NCBI RefSeq assembly: GCF_021484805.1
Contig: NZ_CP090557.1
Span: 1,686,001-1,750,000 of the forward strand
Direction of reading: 5' to 3'
Origin: Tellurirhabdus bombi
GTDB taxonomy: Bacteria > Bacteroidota > Bacteroidia > Cytophagales > Spirosomataceae
Length of the DNA stretch: 64,000 nucleotides
In this document: positions 49,091-58,184 of the stretch, piece by piece
Layout of the letters: each line of letters starts with the position of its first letter
Position numbering within the stretch: the first letter of the stretch is position 1
Program-made: the position numbers and the translations under genes
Notes under the pieces: generated by a model
Database searches by the model: none
The model's input: the letters and a program-made list of their open reading frames with translations, nothing else
Told to the model about the DNA's origin: nothing

Positions 49091-50327
49091 ATTGCCGTGG
49101 CCCTCTTCTTTCTGAAGACTGGCCGTTCTGATTATGCTTCGGCTTTTCAGCATTAGCATTGGCCTGAACGGCCTGACCATCGGATGGTTTTTTCTTGCGT
49201 TTCTTCTTTTTAGGATCCGTTTTCGTGCTGAATTTTTTATCCAGCCGTTCGAGATCACTGTTTAAGGCGGCTATTTTCAGGCCTTCTTTTTTCTCGCCCA
49301 TGGGCTCAAGCACATCAAACGATTCAGGAATAACTCCTTGCTTATTAAGCTCAATGATCTGCAATACCCGAGCGATTGGAAGCGGATACCAGGTGCTTTC
49401 GGTGCTATACCCGAACCACATGATTTTCCGGAAAATATCCGTCTTTTGGAGCGTAGCGCGGCCTTTCTGTGTTTCCAGAGGCTTTTCTACCTGCGGAATA
49501 TCGCGCAACGCATCCATGTACGTTTCAAGCTCGTAATTCAGGCAGCACTTCAGGCGTCCACACTGGCCCGACAGTTTACTGGGATTCAGCGACAGGTTTT
49601 GATAACGCGCCGCCGAAGTCGTGATGTTTTTAAAATCGGTTAGCCAGGTCGAGCAGCACAGTTCACGACCACAAGAGCCAATCCCACCGAGCCGCCCTGC
49701 TTCCTGCCGGAGGCTAATCTGACGCATTTCGACCCGAATCTTAAATTCAGATGCCAGCAATTTAATCAGTTCCCGGAAGTCAACCCGCTCGTCTGAAGAG
49801 TAATAAAACGTGGCTTTAGTGTTGTCAGACTGAAACTCTACATCCGACAGCTTCATGTTCAGTTTTAGCTCTTTAACGATTTCGCGCGTGCGGTACATCG
49901 TCGGCAAATCACGAGCAATAGCCTGATCATGCTTTTCCAGGTCTTTCGGGGCCGCAACCCGGTGAATTACCTTTAAATCGTCATTTACCTGGATGGCTTT
50001 TTTCAGCATTTGCAGCCGAACCAGTTCTCCTTGCAACGAAACACAGCCAATATGAAAACCTGTCTGCATTTCAACTACCACAAAATCACCCGTTGTTAAA
50101 TCCAATTGGTGCGGATTGCGGTAATATTCTTTCCGACCTCCTTTAAACTTAACTTCTACTACGTCAAACCGGTGAATGGAGGGAGCCTCCATGTTACTCA
50201 GCCAGTCAAAAACGTTCATTTTATTGCATCCGCCAGTGCCACAGGCCCCATTATTGCGGCAACCAGATACGGCTCCGTCCGCTTTTCGCGAACCGCACCC
50301 TCCGGTTGTACATGATTTACATCCCAT
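49089..50327 (-). CDS. RicT-like PSP1 domain protein with Cys-rich N-terminus
   Basis: A 412-residue protein. The PSP1 core has GDFVVVEMQTGFHIGCVS early, then FYYSSDERVDFRELIKLLASEFKIRVEMRQI, CGRELCCSTWL and SGQCGRLKCCLNYE, the Cys pattern that holds Fe-S in B. subtilis RicT (YaaT). RicT with RicA and RicF speeds RNase Y-dependent RNA processing and phosphorelay. Here the first 36 residues form a separate Cys-rich segment with six Cys (positions 3, 6, 11, 23, 29, 34) before a possible alternative start at Met37. The C-terminus is a Lys/Arg-rich tail (KKKKRKKKPSD). Neighbouring purD is 108 bp upstream on the same strand. Confidence 0.9.
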   Translation of the reverse strand: MGCKSCTTGGCGSRKADGAVSGCRNNGACGTGGCNKMNVFDWLSNMEAPSIHRFDVVEVKFKGGRKEYYRNPHQLDLTTGDFVVVEMQTGFHIGCVSLQGELVRLQMLKKAIQVNDDLKVIHRVAAPKDLEKHDQAIARDLPTMYRTREIVKELKLNMKLSDVEFQSDNTKATFYYSSDERVDFRELIKLLASEFKIRVEMRQISLRQEAGRLGGIGSCGRELCCSTWLTDFKNITTSAARYQNLSLNPSKLSGQCGRLKCCLNYELETYMDALRDIPQVEKPLETQKGRATLQKTDIFRKIMWFGYSTESTWYPLPIARVLQIIELNKQGVIPESFDVLEPMGEKKEGLKIAALNSDLERLDKKFSTKTDPKKKKRKKKPSDGQAVQANANAEKPKHNQNGQSSERRGPRQ

Positions 50328-50375
50328 AACTCTTTATAGTTAAGGCTGGTTTTACCAGCACGATTAAGAGTTAGG

Positions 50376-50437
50376 AGTTAAGAGTTAACAAGCATGATTG
50401 GATTGTAAGCCAAATTATTAACGCTTAACTCTTAACT
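50376..50437. repeat. Intergenic inverted repeat between purD and the ricT-like gene
   Basis: A 13-bp inverted repeat (50376-50388 with 50425-50437) whose right arm overlaps the purD stop. The core GTTAAGAGTTAA also occurs once at 15913-15924, upstream of the SpoIIM-like gene. It may be a hairpin end or a short dispersed repeat. Confidence 0.55.
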
Positions 50438-51725
50438 AATCCTGATACCGGATCAGGTCAAGCCCGATGTCTTTCCGGTAATATTTCCCGTCAAACTGCA
50501 CGGTTCGGGCAGCTTTCTGAGATTTCTGAACGGCATTTTCCAGCGAATTAGCCAAAGCCGTCAGCGCCAAAACACGCCCGCCATTGGTGGTGACATGCCC
50601 ATTTTGGCCGGTGGCTGTGCCCGCGTGGAATGCTGTCACATCTTCTAACGAAGCGAGTTCCGTAATGTTATGGCCTTTTTCGTAAGCGTCTGGATAACCG
50701 CCTGCCACGACCACGGTCGTCACCGCCGTTTGCGGAGAAACGTTCAGATTTACTTTGTCTAGTTCGCCGTCGGCTGTAGCAGCCATGAGTTCAACAAAGT
50801 CAGTCTGAATGCGGGGCAGCACCACTTCGGTTTCGGGATCACCCATCCGGGTATTATATTCAATAACATAAGGTTCGCCTTTCACATTCATCAGGCCCAC
50901 AAAAATAAAGCCCTGATAATGAATATTTTCTTGCTGCAAACCAGACAAAGTTGGCTGAACAACCTTTTCTTCTACCTTTTTCAGGAAGGTATTCGTCGCA
51001 AACTTAACCGGTGACACGGCGCCCATACCACCCGTATTAGGACCCGTATCGCCTTCGCCAATCCGCTTGTAGTCTTTGGCCTCGGGCAGGATTTTGTAAT
51101 TGGTTCCGTCGGTTAAAACAAAAACGGACAGCTCAATGCCACGCAGGAATTGTTCTATAACGACCTTGCTGCCGGCCGCACCAAACTTTTCGCCGCTCAG
51201 CATCTGACGAAGCACGTCCTGCGCTTCCGTCCGATCTTCTGTGATAATCACGCCCTTCCCGGCGGCCAAACCATCGGCTTTCAGCACAATCGGCAGGGAA
51301 TGAGCTGCGAGGTACGATATGCCTTCTTCCAGGTTTTCCGTCGTAAAGGTCTGGGAAGCCGCCGTTGGAATGCCGTAGCGATCCATGAACTTTTTAGAAA
51401 AGTCCTTGCTGCCTTCCAATTGCGCGCCTTGCTGGTCAGGGCCAACAATCCGCAGACTAGCAAATTCCTCTTTGGCGCGCAGGAAATTAACGATGCCTTT
51501 GACCAGTGGTTCTTCTGGCCCAACAATCAGCAAATCGATCTGATGCTGGCGAAGAAGGTCTGCAACTGCTTCAAAATCAGTGGCGGCCACTGGCAGGTTG
51601 GTAGCAACTTGAGCGGTACCGGCGTTTCCCGGCGCTACAAACAACTGATCACAAAGGGGGCTTTGGGATAGTTTCCAAGCAAAGGCATGTTCTCTTCCCC
51701 CCGAACCGAGTATTAGTATTTTCAT
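50436..51725 (-). CDS. purD: Phosphoribosylamine-glycine ligase
   Basis: A 429-residue ATP-grasp enzyme that makes glycinamide ribonucleotide, the second step of purine synthesis. It has KILILGSGGREHAFAWKL at the N-terminus, LKADGLAAGKGVIITED, the signature GDTGPNTGGMGAVSPV and FVGLMNVKGEPYVIEYNTRMGDPETEV. The length is normal. It lies 79 bp downstream of recQ on the same strand, separated by an inverted repeat; other pur genes are not in the window. Confidence 0.97.
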   Translation of the reverse strand: MKILILGSGGREHAFAWKLSQSPLCDQLFVAPGNAGTAQVATNLPVAATDFEAVADLLRQHQIDLLIVGPEEPLVKGIVNFLRAKEEFASLRIVGPDQQGAQLEGSKDFSKKFMDRYGIPTAASQTFTTENLEEGISYLAAHSLPIVLKADGLAAGKGVIITEDRTEAQDVLRQMLSGEKFGAAGSKVVIEQFLRGIELSVFVLTDGTNYKILPEAKDYKRIGEGDTGPNTGGMGAVSPVKFATNTFLKKVEEKVVQPTLSGLQQENIHYQGFIFVGLMNVKGEPYVIEYNTRMGDPETEVVLPRIQTDFVELMAATADGELDKVNLNVSPQTAVTTVVVAGGYPDAYEKGHNITELASLEDVTAFHAGTATGQNGHVTTNGGRVLALTALANSLENAVQKSQKAARTVQFDGKYYRKDIGLDLIRYQD

Positions 51726-51737
51726 TAGGAAAGTTAA

Positions 51738-51802
51738 TGAATGATGAACGATGAAGCGAAGCGCGCAGTGAGCACGTTGTCGGGTTCATGGTTCATCATT
51801 CA
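51738..51802. repeat. Imperfect inverted repeat between recQ and purD
   Basis: Arms of 18 bp (51738-51755 and 51785-51802) match at 17 of 18 positions, with a 29-nt GC-rich loop. It fills most of the 79-bp recQ-purD gap. No T-run follows on the minus strand. Confidence 0.7.
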
Positions 51803-51804
51803 CG

Positions 51805-54018
51805 CTAATTAGCAACTTCTGATAAGAATTTAATGCGCATCAACCGGAGCTCTTCTTCCGAAAAGTCATCACCGGCAAACTCACGCATGGCAACACCAAT
51901 ATTATCCGTTTCAGCACTCATGAAGTAATCGAAAATCTCTTCCTGGCGGTCACGGTCCATGATCTGGTTAATGTAATAATCCAGATTGAGGCGCGTACCG
52001 GAGTAACAGATGTGTTCAATTTCTTCCGTAAGCTCTTCCATCGACAAGCCTTTGGCTTCGGCAATTTCTTCGAGGTCTACTTTACGGTCGATTTGCTGAA
52101 TGATGTAAATTTTTACTTTCGACTTATTAACCATCGACTTCACGACCACATCTTTCGCGGTTTCGATGTCGTTTTCCTCTACGTATTTGGAAATCAGGTC
52201 AATAAACGGTTTGCCAAATTTGGCCACTTTCCCCATCCCGACCCCGTTGATCTGCGCCATTTCTTCGCGCGTAGTCGGGTAAGTCGTTGCCATTTCTTCC
52301 ATCGACGGATCCTGGAAGATTACGTAAGGGGGCAGGTTTTTCTCTTTGGCTATTTTTTTCCGGAGCGCTTTTAGCAAGCCAAGTAAGGCTTCGTCGTACG
52401 CGTTCCCCGACGAAGGACCGGCATCTTTGTCCTCGTCTTCGCTTTTGGTTTCTTCCGCCTGCGTGTAATTGTGGTCTTTCGAGAGAGCTACCGAATAAGG
52501 GTCTTCGATGTAGGCCGCTCCTTTAGCACTCAATTTCAGAATGCCGTAGTTATCAACGTCTTTATCGATGTATCCGTAAATGGTCAACTGACGTATCAGC
52601 GAGCACCAGAATTCCTGGCTTTCGTTGATCTCCTTGCCCTTGCCGTAAACGTCTAGCCGATCATGCTCGTAGCTACTGATGTACTGGTTGTCCGTGGCAG
52701 TCAGAACATCGGCAATGTGGTCGGCATCGAAGCGCTGGCCCGTTTGAAAAATGGTCTGGAGAGCCAGCACTACTTCATCCTGTACTTTGAATTTTTCGGT
52801 CGGTTTCAGGCAGTTATCGCAGAAGCCGCAATCTTTGTCCATGTATTCGCCGAAGTAGCTCAGAAGCTGGCGGCGACGGCAGGCACCCAGATTGGCATAC
52901 GACACCATTTCCATGAGCAGGTGTTTGGCGTTGTCGCGTTCAGTAACCGATTTGTCTTTGTTGAATTTCTCCAGCTTAACAATGTCGTCAATGCTGTAGA
53001 ACATGATGCAGTTACCTTCCAGCCCATCGCGGCCCGCCCGGCCCGTTTCCTGATAATAGCCTTCCAGCGATTTGGGCGCGTCGTAATGAATCACGAACCG
53101 CACGTCTGGTTTATCGATTCCCATTCCAAAGGCAATGGTAGCCACAATAACGTCGGCCTCTTCATTCAGGAAGGCATCCTGATTGTGCATCCGCGTTTGT
53201 GGGTCAAGACCCGCGTGGTAGGGCAGGGCTTTGATATCGTTGACAGTCAGCAGCTCCGCAATTTCTTCAACCGATTTGCGACTCAGGCAGTAGACAATAC
53301 CCGATTTTCCTTTGTTGTTTTTAATGTATTTGATGAGCTGTTTTTTCTCATCAATCTTCGGGCGGATTTCGTAGTAAAGATTTTTCCGGTTAAATGACGT
53401 TTTAAATACCGATGCATCCTCCATCTGGAGGTTTTTGATAATGTCCTGCTGAACTTTAGGCGTAGCGGTGGCCGTCAGGGCAATAACGGGTAAGTTACCG
53501 ATGCTGTCGATGATGCCCCGTATCTTGCGGTATTCGGGCCGGAAGTCGTGTCCCCACTCAGAGATACAGTGCGCTTCATCGATGGCGACGAAGCAAATGC
53601 ACGCCTTTTTAAGAAAATCTAAGTTTTCTTCTTTTGTCAGCGACTCCGGCGCAATGTAAAGTAGTTTGAGCGTACCGTCGAGCGTGTCGCGCTTTACCTT
53701 GTTGATTTCGGCCTTGGTCAGCGTTGAATTCAGGAATTGGGCGTTGATGCCAAAAGCATTCAACTGATCCACCTGGTTTTTCATCAGCGCAATAAGGGGA
53801 GAAATCACAATAGCCGTTCCTTCGCACACCAGGGCGGGCAACTGGTAACACAATGATTTTCCGGCACCCGTCGGCATAATGACGAATGTATTCTGCCCGG
53901 CCAGAATATTGTGGATAATAATCTCCTGATCGCCCCGAAACTGGCTATATCCGAATATTTCTTTAAGCTTATCCTTTAGAGTGACTTGTATTGTCTGGTC
54001 TACCTGCTGCGTTATCAT
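51805..54018 (-). CDS. recQ: ATP-dependent DNA helicase RecQ
   Basis: A 737-residue 3'-5' helicase used in recombination and fork repair. Helicase motifs: Walker A in [16 protein letters not shown] (about 48-63), DEAH in [19 protein letters not shown], and motif VI in [10 protein letters not shown]. The RQC zinc site is [18 protein letters not shown] with CGFCDNC. A winged helix and an HRDC domain follow ([21 protein letters not shown]). A C-terminal extension of about 90 residues ([21 protein letters not shown]) is longer than in E. coli RecQ and common in Bacteroidota. Divergent from kdsD. Confidence 0.97.
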   Translation of the reverse strand: MITQQVDQTIQVTLKDKLKEIFGYSQFRGDQEIIIHNILAGQNTFVIMPTGAGKSLCYQLPALVCEGTAIVISPLIALMKNQVDQLNAFGINAQFLNSTLTKAEINKVKRDTLDGTLKLLYIAPESLTKEENLDFLKKACICFVAIDEAHCISEWGHDFRPEYRKIRGIIDSIGNLPVIALTATATPKVQQDIIKNLQMEDASVFKTSFNRKNLYYEIRPKIDEKKQLIKYIKNNKGKSGIVYCLSRKSVEEIAELLTVNDIKALPYHAGLDPQTRMHNQDAFLNEEADVIVATIAFGMGIDKPDVRFVIHYDAPKSLEGYYQETGRAGRDGLEGNCIMFYSIDDIVKLEKFNKDKSVTERDNAKHLLMEMVSYANLGACRRRQLLSYFGEYMDKDCGFCDNCLKPTEKFKVQDEVVLALQTIFQTGQRFDADHIADVLTATDNQYISSYEHDRLDVYGKGKEINESQEFWCSLIRQLTIYGYIDKDVDNYGILKLSAKGAAYIEDPYSVALSKDHNYTQAEETKSEDEDKDAGPSSGNAYDEALLGLLKALRKKIAKEKNLPPYVIFQDPSMEEMATTYPTTREEMAQINGVGMGKVAKFGKPFIDLISKYVEENDIETAKDVVVKSMVNKSKVKIYIIQQIDRKVDLEEIAEAKGLSMEELTEEIEHICYSGTRLNLDYYINQIMDRDRQEEIFDYFMSAETDNIGVAMREFAGDDFSEEELRLMRIKFLSEVAN

Positions 54019-54055
54019 CTCAAATCACAGAGAATTACTGTCCTATTTTTAGCTG

Positions 54056-54063
54056 TATCTTTG
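54056..54063 (+). promoter_or_regulatory. Putative -7 element of kdsD
   Basis: TATCTTTG matches TAnnTTTG and lies 24 nt before the chosen TTG start of kdsD. No clear -33 TTG is found. It supports the short start, as upstream start codons would precede the promoter. Confidence 0.45.
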
Positions 54064-54087
54064 TCTATAAAGTTAGGTAAAAACTAT

Positions 54088-55071
54088 TTGACTAAAGCAA
54101 CGTTGAAATTACTTAAAAAAAATATTCAGTCAACGGCTAAGAATGTTCTCTTGGCCGAAGCCGCCGCAATTCATCAGGCAATTGAATTTATTGGTGATGA
54201 ATTTGAACAAATTGTTGAAGCTATCCTGCAAAGCTCGGGTCGGGTTGTCATTACCGGGGTTGGAAAAAGTGCGCTTATCGGCCAAAAAATAGTTGCCACC
54301 CTCAATTCGACCGGTACTCCGGCGCTATTTATGCACGCCGCCGATGCAATTCACGGGGATTTAGGCATGATTCAGGCCAGCGATGTGGTCATTGCCATCT
54401 CCAAAAGTGGCAATACGCCCGAAATTAAAGTGCTGGTGCCGCTTCTGAAAAGAACCGGTGTACAGCTTATTGCGCTGGTCAGCCAGACAAATTCTTATTT
54501 GGCCACGCACGCCGATTTTGTTTTAGTGGCTCCCTGCGACCGCGAAGCCGATCCGCTCGATCTGGCACCAACAACGAGCACTACGGTAACCCTGGCGCTG
54601 GGCGATGCGCTGGCCGTTAGTTTGCTGGAGGCGCGGGGATTTACCCGACAGGATTTTGCCCGTTACCATCCCGGCGGGGCGCTCGGCAAACGACTGTACC
54701 TCAAAGTTTGTGATATTTACCCGCACAACGCCTTGCCTGCCGTTTCGCCGGAAGCCACCATCCACGAAGTTATTCTAGAAATGACGTCCAAACGATTGGG
54801 ATGTACGGCGGTTGTTGATGAAGAGAAAGTGCTGGGTATTGTCACCGACGGTGATCTCCGCCGAATGCTCAATCAGCATGATGACCTGACAGGCCTTCAC
54901 GCTCGTGATATTATGACTGCATCGCCTATTTCCGTGGCGCCGGATGACTACGCTACCGAAGCCTTGAAGATCATGCAGGATCGGAGCATCACGCAATTAA
55001 TCGTGATAGAAGAAAACCAGCTGAAAGGATTTGTCCACCTGCACGATTTGCTGAAGGAAGGGCTGGTGTAA
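54088..55071 (+). CDS. kdsD: Arabinose-5-phosphate isomerase (KpsF/GutQ family)
   Basis: A 327-residue enzyme that converts ribulose 5-phosphate to arabinose 5-phosphate for Kdo synthesis (lipopolysaccharide). I choose TTG 54088, which gives the usual length of about 325; the frame extends upstream to 53986 but into the recQ start and across a promoter-like element. The SIS domain has VVITGVGKSALIGQKIVATLNSTG split by the usual residues, DAIHGDLGMI, AISKSGNTPEI and ARYHPGGALGKRL. Two CBS domains follow (IHEVILEMTSKRLGC, then DIMTASPISVAPDDYATEAL). Divergent from recQ. Confidence 0.93.
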   Translation: MTKATLKLLKKNIQSTAKNVLLAEAAAIHQAIEFIGDEFEQIVEAILQSSGRVVITGVGKSALIGQKIVATLNSTGTPALFMHAADAIHGDLGMIQASDVVIAISKSGNTPEIKVLVPLLKRTGVQLIALVSQTNSYLATHADFVLVAPCDREADPLDLAPTTSTTVTLALGDALAVSLLEARGFTRQDFARYHPGGALGKRLYLKVCDIYPHNALPAVSPEATIHEVILEMTSKRLGCTAVVDEEKVLGIVTDGDLRRMLNQHDDLTGLHARDIMTASPISVAPDDYATEALKIMQDRSITQLIVIEENQLKGFVHLHDLLKEGLV

Positions 55072-55078
55072 GAAAGTA

Positions 55079-55100
55079 GCCTCGGCTTAGCCACCGAGGC
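55079..55100. terminator. Hairpin between kdsD and the DUF4293 gene
   Basis: A 7-bp stem GCCTCGG/CCGAGGC (55079-55085 with 55094-55100) and an 8-nt loop lie between convergent genes. No T-run follows on the plus strand, so termination activity is uncertain. Confidence 0.5.
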
Positions 55101-55109
55101 CGTCGTGTC

Positions 55110-55580
55110 TTAGCGCAACCGGTTCGACTCTTGCACCAGTTTTTCGTCTCGACGAATGAAACGATTGGCCAGCATGTTAAAAATCAGGGCCGCTACCAGC
55201 GCATAGAAGCCAAAGGTAAAGTTTCCCTGATCAGTAGGATTGAAGAATTCTTTGGCTTTGTAAAGCGTCAGGTACAGAACGACACCCATCGTTGCTGTCA
55301 GCAAAATGGCATTTACCGCGCACATACCCATTTGCAGCAGGCGGTTGCGGAATTTGAAAATGGTAAAAATAGAAATGCCAAGCACCAGAACGGCCAGAAT
55401 GGCTAAATAATACGTGGGCGTGATGACTGAAGACGTTCCCTGCGTGTGTGTGAGGCGTAAGGCCGTTAGTTGAGCCGTTTCGTTATTTAGGCCTGATTTT
55501 TCCCAAATGGGCGTACTTAGCAAAACACCCATCGACACGGCAATTAAAAACAGAAATATGCTTTGAACACGTTGTATCAT
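55110..55580 (-). CDS. DUF4293 family membrane protein
   Basis: A 156-residue protein from the ATG at 55580 (MIQRVQSIFLFLIAVSMG). Four membrane helices are visible, the last three being YYLAILAVLVLGISIFTIF, MGMCAVNAILLTATMGVVLYL and FGFYALVAALIFNMLANRF. The short MIQRxQSIFL start is the DUF4293 hallmark. A 12-residue extension to 55616 would overlap the divergent mnmD start and is rejected. Function unknown. Confidence 0.88.
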   Translation of the reverse strand: MIQRVQSIFLFLIAVSMGVLLSTPIWEKSGLNNETAQLTALRLTHTQGTSSVITPTYYLAILAVLVLGISIFTIFKFRNRLLQMGMCAVNAILLTATMGVVLYLTLYKAKEFFNPTDQGNFTFGFYALVAALIFNMLANRFIRRDEKLVQESNRLR

Positions 55581-55615
55581 ACAAATTATGCAAATTTTAA
55601 CCCCGCGAAGATACA

Positions 55616-56293
55616 ATGAGCAACTCGGAAAATAAAACGCAGGAGCGCTTAGTAATCACGGCCGATGGCTCGCATTCAGTCTGGAACGCTGAAGTTGGGC
55701 AGCATTACCATTCTATATTCGGCGCGTGGCAGGAATCACAACGGGTTTTTATTGAATTAGGGCTACAGGCGGCCTTTGCTCGTTTCGACCAGATACGGCT
55801 TTTTGAGATGGGTTTCGGAACAGGCTTGAACGCCTTATTAACTCTAAACGAAGTAGAAAAGGCGCAGAAATCAGTTGAGTATACGTCGATTGAGGCTTAC
55901 CCGCTGCCTTTAAGCGAAGCCGAACAGTTGAATTTTGATGAGGTCCTTCACACCGATCAAACGGTAGCCCTGCACCAGGCCGCCTGGAATCAGTGGGTTG
56001 AGCTAACGCTTTTCTTTAAGCTGTGGAAACACAACGGAAAGCTACAGGATTTTCGGGCGATGCAGACTTACAATCTCGTTTATTACGATGCCTTTGCACC
56101 GGAAGGCCAGCCCGAACTCTGGACGCAGGAAATTTTCGAATTGGTTGCGGGAATGATGGAACCCGGCGGCATTCTAACCACATACTGTTCGAAAGGATAC
56201 GTACAGCGTAATCTGAAAGCCGCCGGATTTTTGGTCGAAAAACATCCCGGTCCCGCCCGAAAACGAGAAGTACTCCGGGCAATATTACAGTAA
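55616..56293 (+). CDS. mnmD: tRNA 5-methylaminomethyl-2-thiouridine methyltransferase MnmD
   Basis: A 225-residue SAM-dependent methyltransferase, the stand-alone counterpart of the N-terminal domain of MnmC. It finishes mnm5s2U at the wobble position of some tRNAs. Motifs: ADGSHSVWN, RLFEMGFGTGLNALL (SAM binding), YTSIEAYPL, YYDAFAPEGQPELWTQEIF and the C-terminal HPGPARKREVLRA. The separate FAD-domain MnmC part is not in the window. It overlaps the convergent fRMsr gene by 9 bp. Confidence 0.93.
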   Translation: MSNSENKTQERLVITADGSHSVWNAEVGQHYHSIFGAWQESQRVFIELGLQAAFARFDQIRLFEMGFGTGLNALLTLNEVEKAQKSVEYTSIEAYPLPLSEAEQLNFDEVLHTDQTVALHQAAWNQWVELTLFFKLWKHNGKLQDFRAMQTYNLVYYDAFAPEGQPELWTQEIFELVAGMMEPGGILTTYCSKGYVQRNLKAAGFLVEKHPGPARKREVLRAILQ

Positions 56294-56770
56294 AGCAGTA
56301 ATCAGGCTAGCTACTTTTTCCAGCGCTCGTGCATCGGTTTCGCTAAAATCATTCAGTTCGTCGCTGTCTACGTCCAGCACCATCGCGACCTGGCCGTCTT
56401 TGTCGAATACAGGAACGACGACTTCGGATTTGGAGGCGGAACTACAGGCAATATGCCCTGGAAACTGCTCAACATCTGGCACCAGCATCGTCTCCCGGCG
56501 GGAATAAGCGGCTCCGCAAACGCCTTTGTCAAGCTGAATCCGCGTGCAGGCAATTGGCCCCTGAAACGGCCCAAGTACCAACTGCGACTCTTTTTTCAGG
56601 TAAAAACCCACCCAGAAAAAGCCAAAAGCTTCTTTCAGGGCGGCGGCTATATTTGCCAGGTTAGCCACCAGATCTGGTTCGTCGGTAGTCAGCGCTTCCA
56701 GTTGGGGCAACAAGCTATCGTATACTTCCTGGCGGTCAGCTGTCTGCGGAAGAACAAGAGTTTCTGCCAT
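56285..56770 (-). CDS. msrC: Free methionine-(R)-sulfoxide reductase (GAF domain)
   Basis: A 161-residue single GAF-domain enzyme that reduces free Met-R-sulfoxide. It has FFWVGFYL and the three family Cys: GPIACTRI, KGVCGAAY and HIACSSASKSE. PVFDKDGQVAMVLDVDSD closes the fold. It overlaps the upstream gene by 1 nt (TAATG) and the convergent mnmD by 9 bp. Expected to be cytoplasmic, dealing with oxidised methionine. Confidence 0.93.
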   Translation of the reverse strand: MAETLVLPQTADRQEVYDSLLPQLEALTTDEPDLVANLANIAAALKEAFGFFWVGFYLKKESQLVLGPFQGPIACTRIQLDKGVCGAAYSRRETMLVPDVEQFPGHIACSSASKSEVVVPVFDKDGQVAMVLDVDSDELNDFSETDARALEKVASLITALL

Positions 56771-57267
56771 TAGACCGTCTGGTTTTTAAAATACCGCTTC
56801 ATCCAGGATTCGGAAGCTTTGACCTGCCAGTTACGCTGGAGTTCGGCTTTTGTTGCGGCTAAATTATTGAAAATGGTGGTGTCTGGCGAAATGGTCCCCT
56901 CCGCTACGGCAGCTTTCAATTGCGGTAAAGCCAGCGTTTGTACCGATCCATCCGCAGCAATATAAGCCACCGAACGGTCGAAAAAGTCTACGTTGAGCGC
57001 CTTGCTCATTTCGCGAACCCAGCCTACCGAAGCATCAATGGAGCATCCGCTAGGCTGGTGGTGCCCCTCATCGACACCAATAACCACAAAGCGATTGTGA
57101 TAAACCGCCGCCGAGGCCAGCAGCGGCGTACCGTGCGCTGCCCAATTGGCTACCACAGGTTGCAAATTCTGCTCGATGGCCGCCGCTTCGGCCTCAGTTA
57201 AGGGGCGGCTAGATTGGTAAATCCAGATCCGCGCGGTATCAGAAAGTTGATCAAAATCAATCCACAT
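56770..57267 (-). CDS. Conserved Bacteroidota protein of unknown function
   Basis: A 165-residue protein from the ATG at 57267 (MWIDFDQLSDTARIWIYQSSRPL). Conserved-looking stretches: FVVIGVDEGHHQPSGCSIDASVGWVREM and the C-terminal TTIFNNLAATKAELQ. Relatives are sometimes labelled 'ABC transporter ATPase', but no Walker motif or signature sequence is present, so that label is not supported. It overlaps msrC by 1 nt and follows the Fe-S protein gene by 45 bp, so the whole minus strand from 59525 to 56285 may form one operon. Confidence 0.82.
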   Translation of the reverse strand: MWIDFDQLSDTARIWIYQSSRPLTEAEAAAIEQNLQPVVANWAAHGTPLLASAAVYHNRFVVIGVDEGHHQPSGCSIDASVGWVREMSKALNVDFFDRSVAYIAADGSVQTLALPQLKAAVAEGTISPDTTIFNNLAATKAELQRNWQVKASESWMKRYFKNQTV

Positions 57268-57312
57268 GGCCGTAATTGCTCGTTCGTTGTGTTCAGTTTG
57301 CCCGAACACACT

Positions 57313-58119
57313 TTACAAACTTTGAGCCTGCGCCAGGAGTTCCGCTAAGTCGTATACTTTTACAGAATCTTCCCGCTCTTTGTTTTTGATGCCATCGCTC
57401 ATCATCGTCATGCAGAACGGGCAGGCAACTGCAATGGTATCTGCACCCGTCGCCAGCGCTTCTTCCGTGCGTTCGACATTGATGTCTTTCCGGCCCGGTT
57501 CCGGCTCCTTGAAGTATTGAGCGCCGCCCGCTCCGCAGCAAAGTCCTTTGGTTTTACACCGCTTCATCTCCACCAGTTCGGCGTCCAGGGTTTGCAAAAC
57601 TTCGCGCGGGGCTTCGTAAATTTTGTTGGCCCGGCCCAGGTAGCAAGAGTCATGAAACGTAATTTTCCGGCCTTTGAAGGTGCCTCCGCCTTTGAGCGTA
57701 ACTTTTCCTTCATTAATCAGCCCTTGCAGGAATTGTGAATGGTGAATGACCTCGTAGTTTCCGCCCAGCTCTGGATATTCGTTCTTGAGCGTATTGAAAC
57801 AGTGGGGGCAGGCTGTCACGATTTTTTTGACGTTATAGCCATTCAAAACCTGAATATTGCCCATCGCCTGCATCTGGAACAAAAACTCATTGCCCGCACG
57901 CCGGGCCGGATCGCCCGTACATGCTTCTTCGGTACCCAGAACGGCAAACTTAATCCCAACGTGATTCAGGATTTTGACAAAAGCAATGGTTACTTTTTTG
58001 TACCGATCATCGAACGAACCGGCGCAGCCGACCCAGAACAAAACGTCTGGTTCTTCGCCGTTGGCGGCTAGTTCGGCCATGGTCGGTACTTTATATGTTT
58101 TTTCAGGGGTTGCGTCCAT
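57313..58119 (-). CDS. (Fe-S)-binding protein with CCG domains (HdrD/GlpC-like C-terminal part)
   Basis: A 268-residue soluble protein. It resembles the cysteine-rich (CCG) domain part of heterodisulfide reductase HdrD/HdrB and GlpC/LutA. The first region has VGCAGSFDDRYKKVTIAF; CPHCFNTLKNEYPELGG is in the middle. CKTKGLCCGAGGAQYFKE, the CCG motif that binds a non-cubane cluster in HdrB, follows. FHDSCYLGRANKIYEAPR is also present. It lies 65 bp after the membrane ferredoxin gene; together the two equal an HdrD split into two polypeptides. The redox partner is not known. Confidence 0.9.
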   Translation of the reverse strand: MDATPEKTYKVPTMAELAANGEEPDVLFWVGCAGSFDDRYKKVTIAFVKILNHVGIKFAVLGTEEACTGDPARRAGNEFLFQMQAMGNIQVLNGYNVKKIVTACPHCFNTLKNEYPELGGNYEVIHHSQFLQGLINEGKVTLKGGGTFKGRKITFHDSCYLGRANKIYEAPREVLQTLDAELVEMKRCKTKGLCCGAGGAQYFKEPEPGRKDINVERTEEALATGADTIAVACPFCMTMMSDGIKNKEREDSVKVYDLAELLAQAQSL

Positions 58120-58184
58120 AGGTTATTTACTTCGGTTATCGGGCTGTTTCAAAGCGAACGTTACAGACCCGAAATGCGTGAAAT

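Noticed and set aside
52663-53397. A 244-codon open frame on the plus strand
   Set aside because: It is antisense to recQ within the conserved helicase domain; no independent coding evidence.
53986-54087. Extended N-terminus of kdsD
   Set aside because: It would overlap the divergent recQ start and precede the TATCTTTG element; family length fits the TTG at 54088.
56770-57267. ABC transporter ATPase annotation
   Set aside because: There is no Walker A, Walker B or LSGGQ-like signature in the 165 residues.
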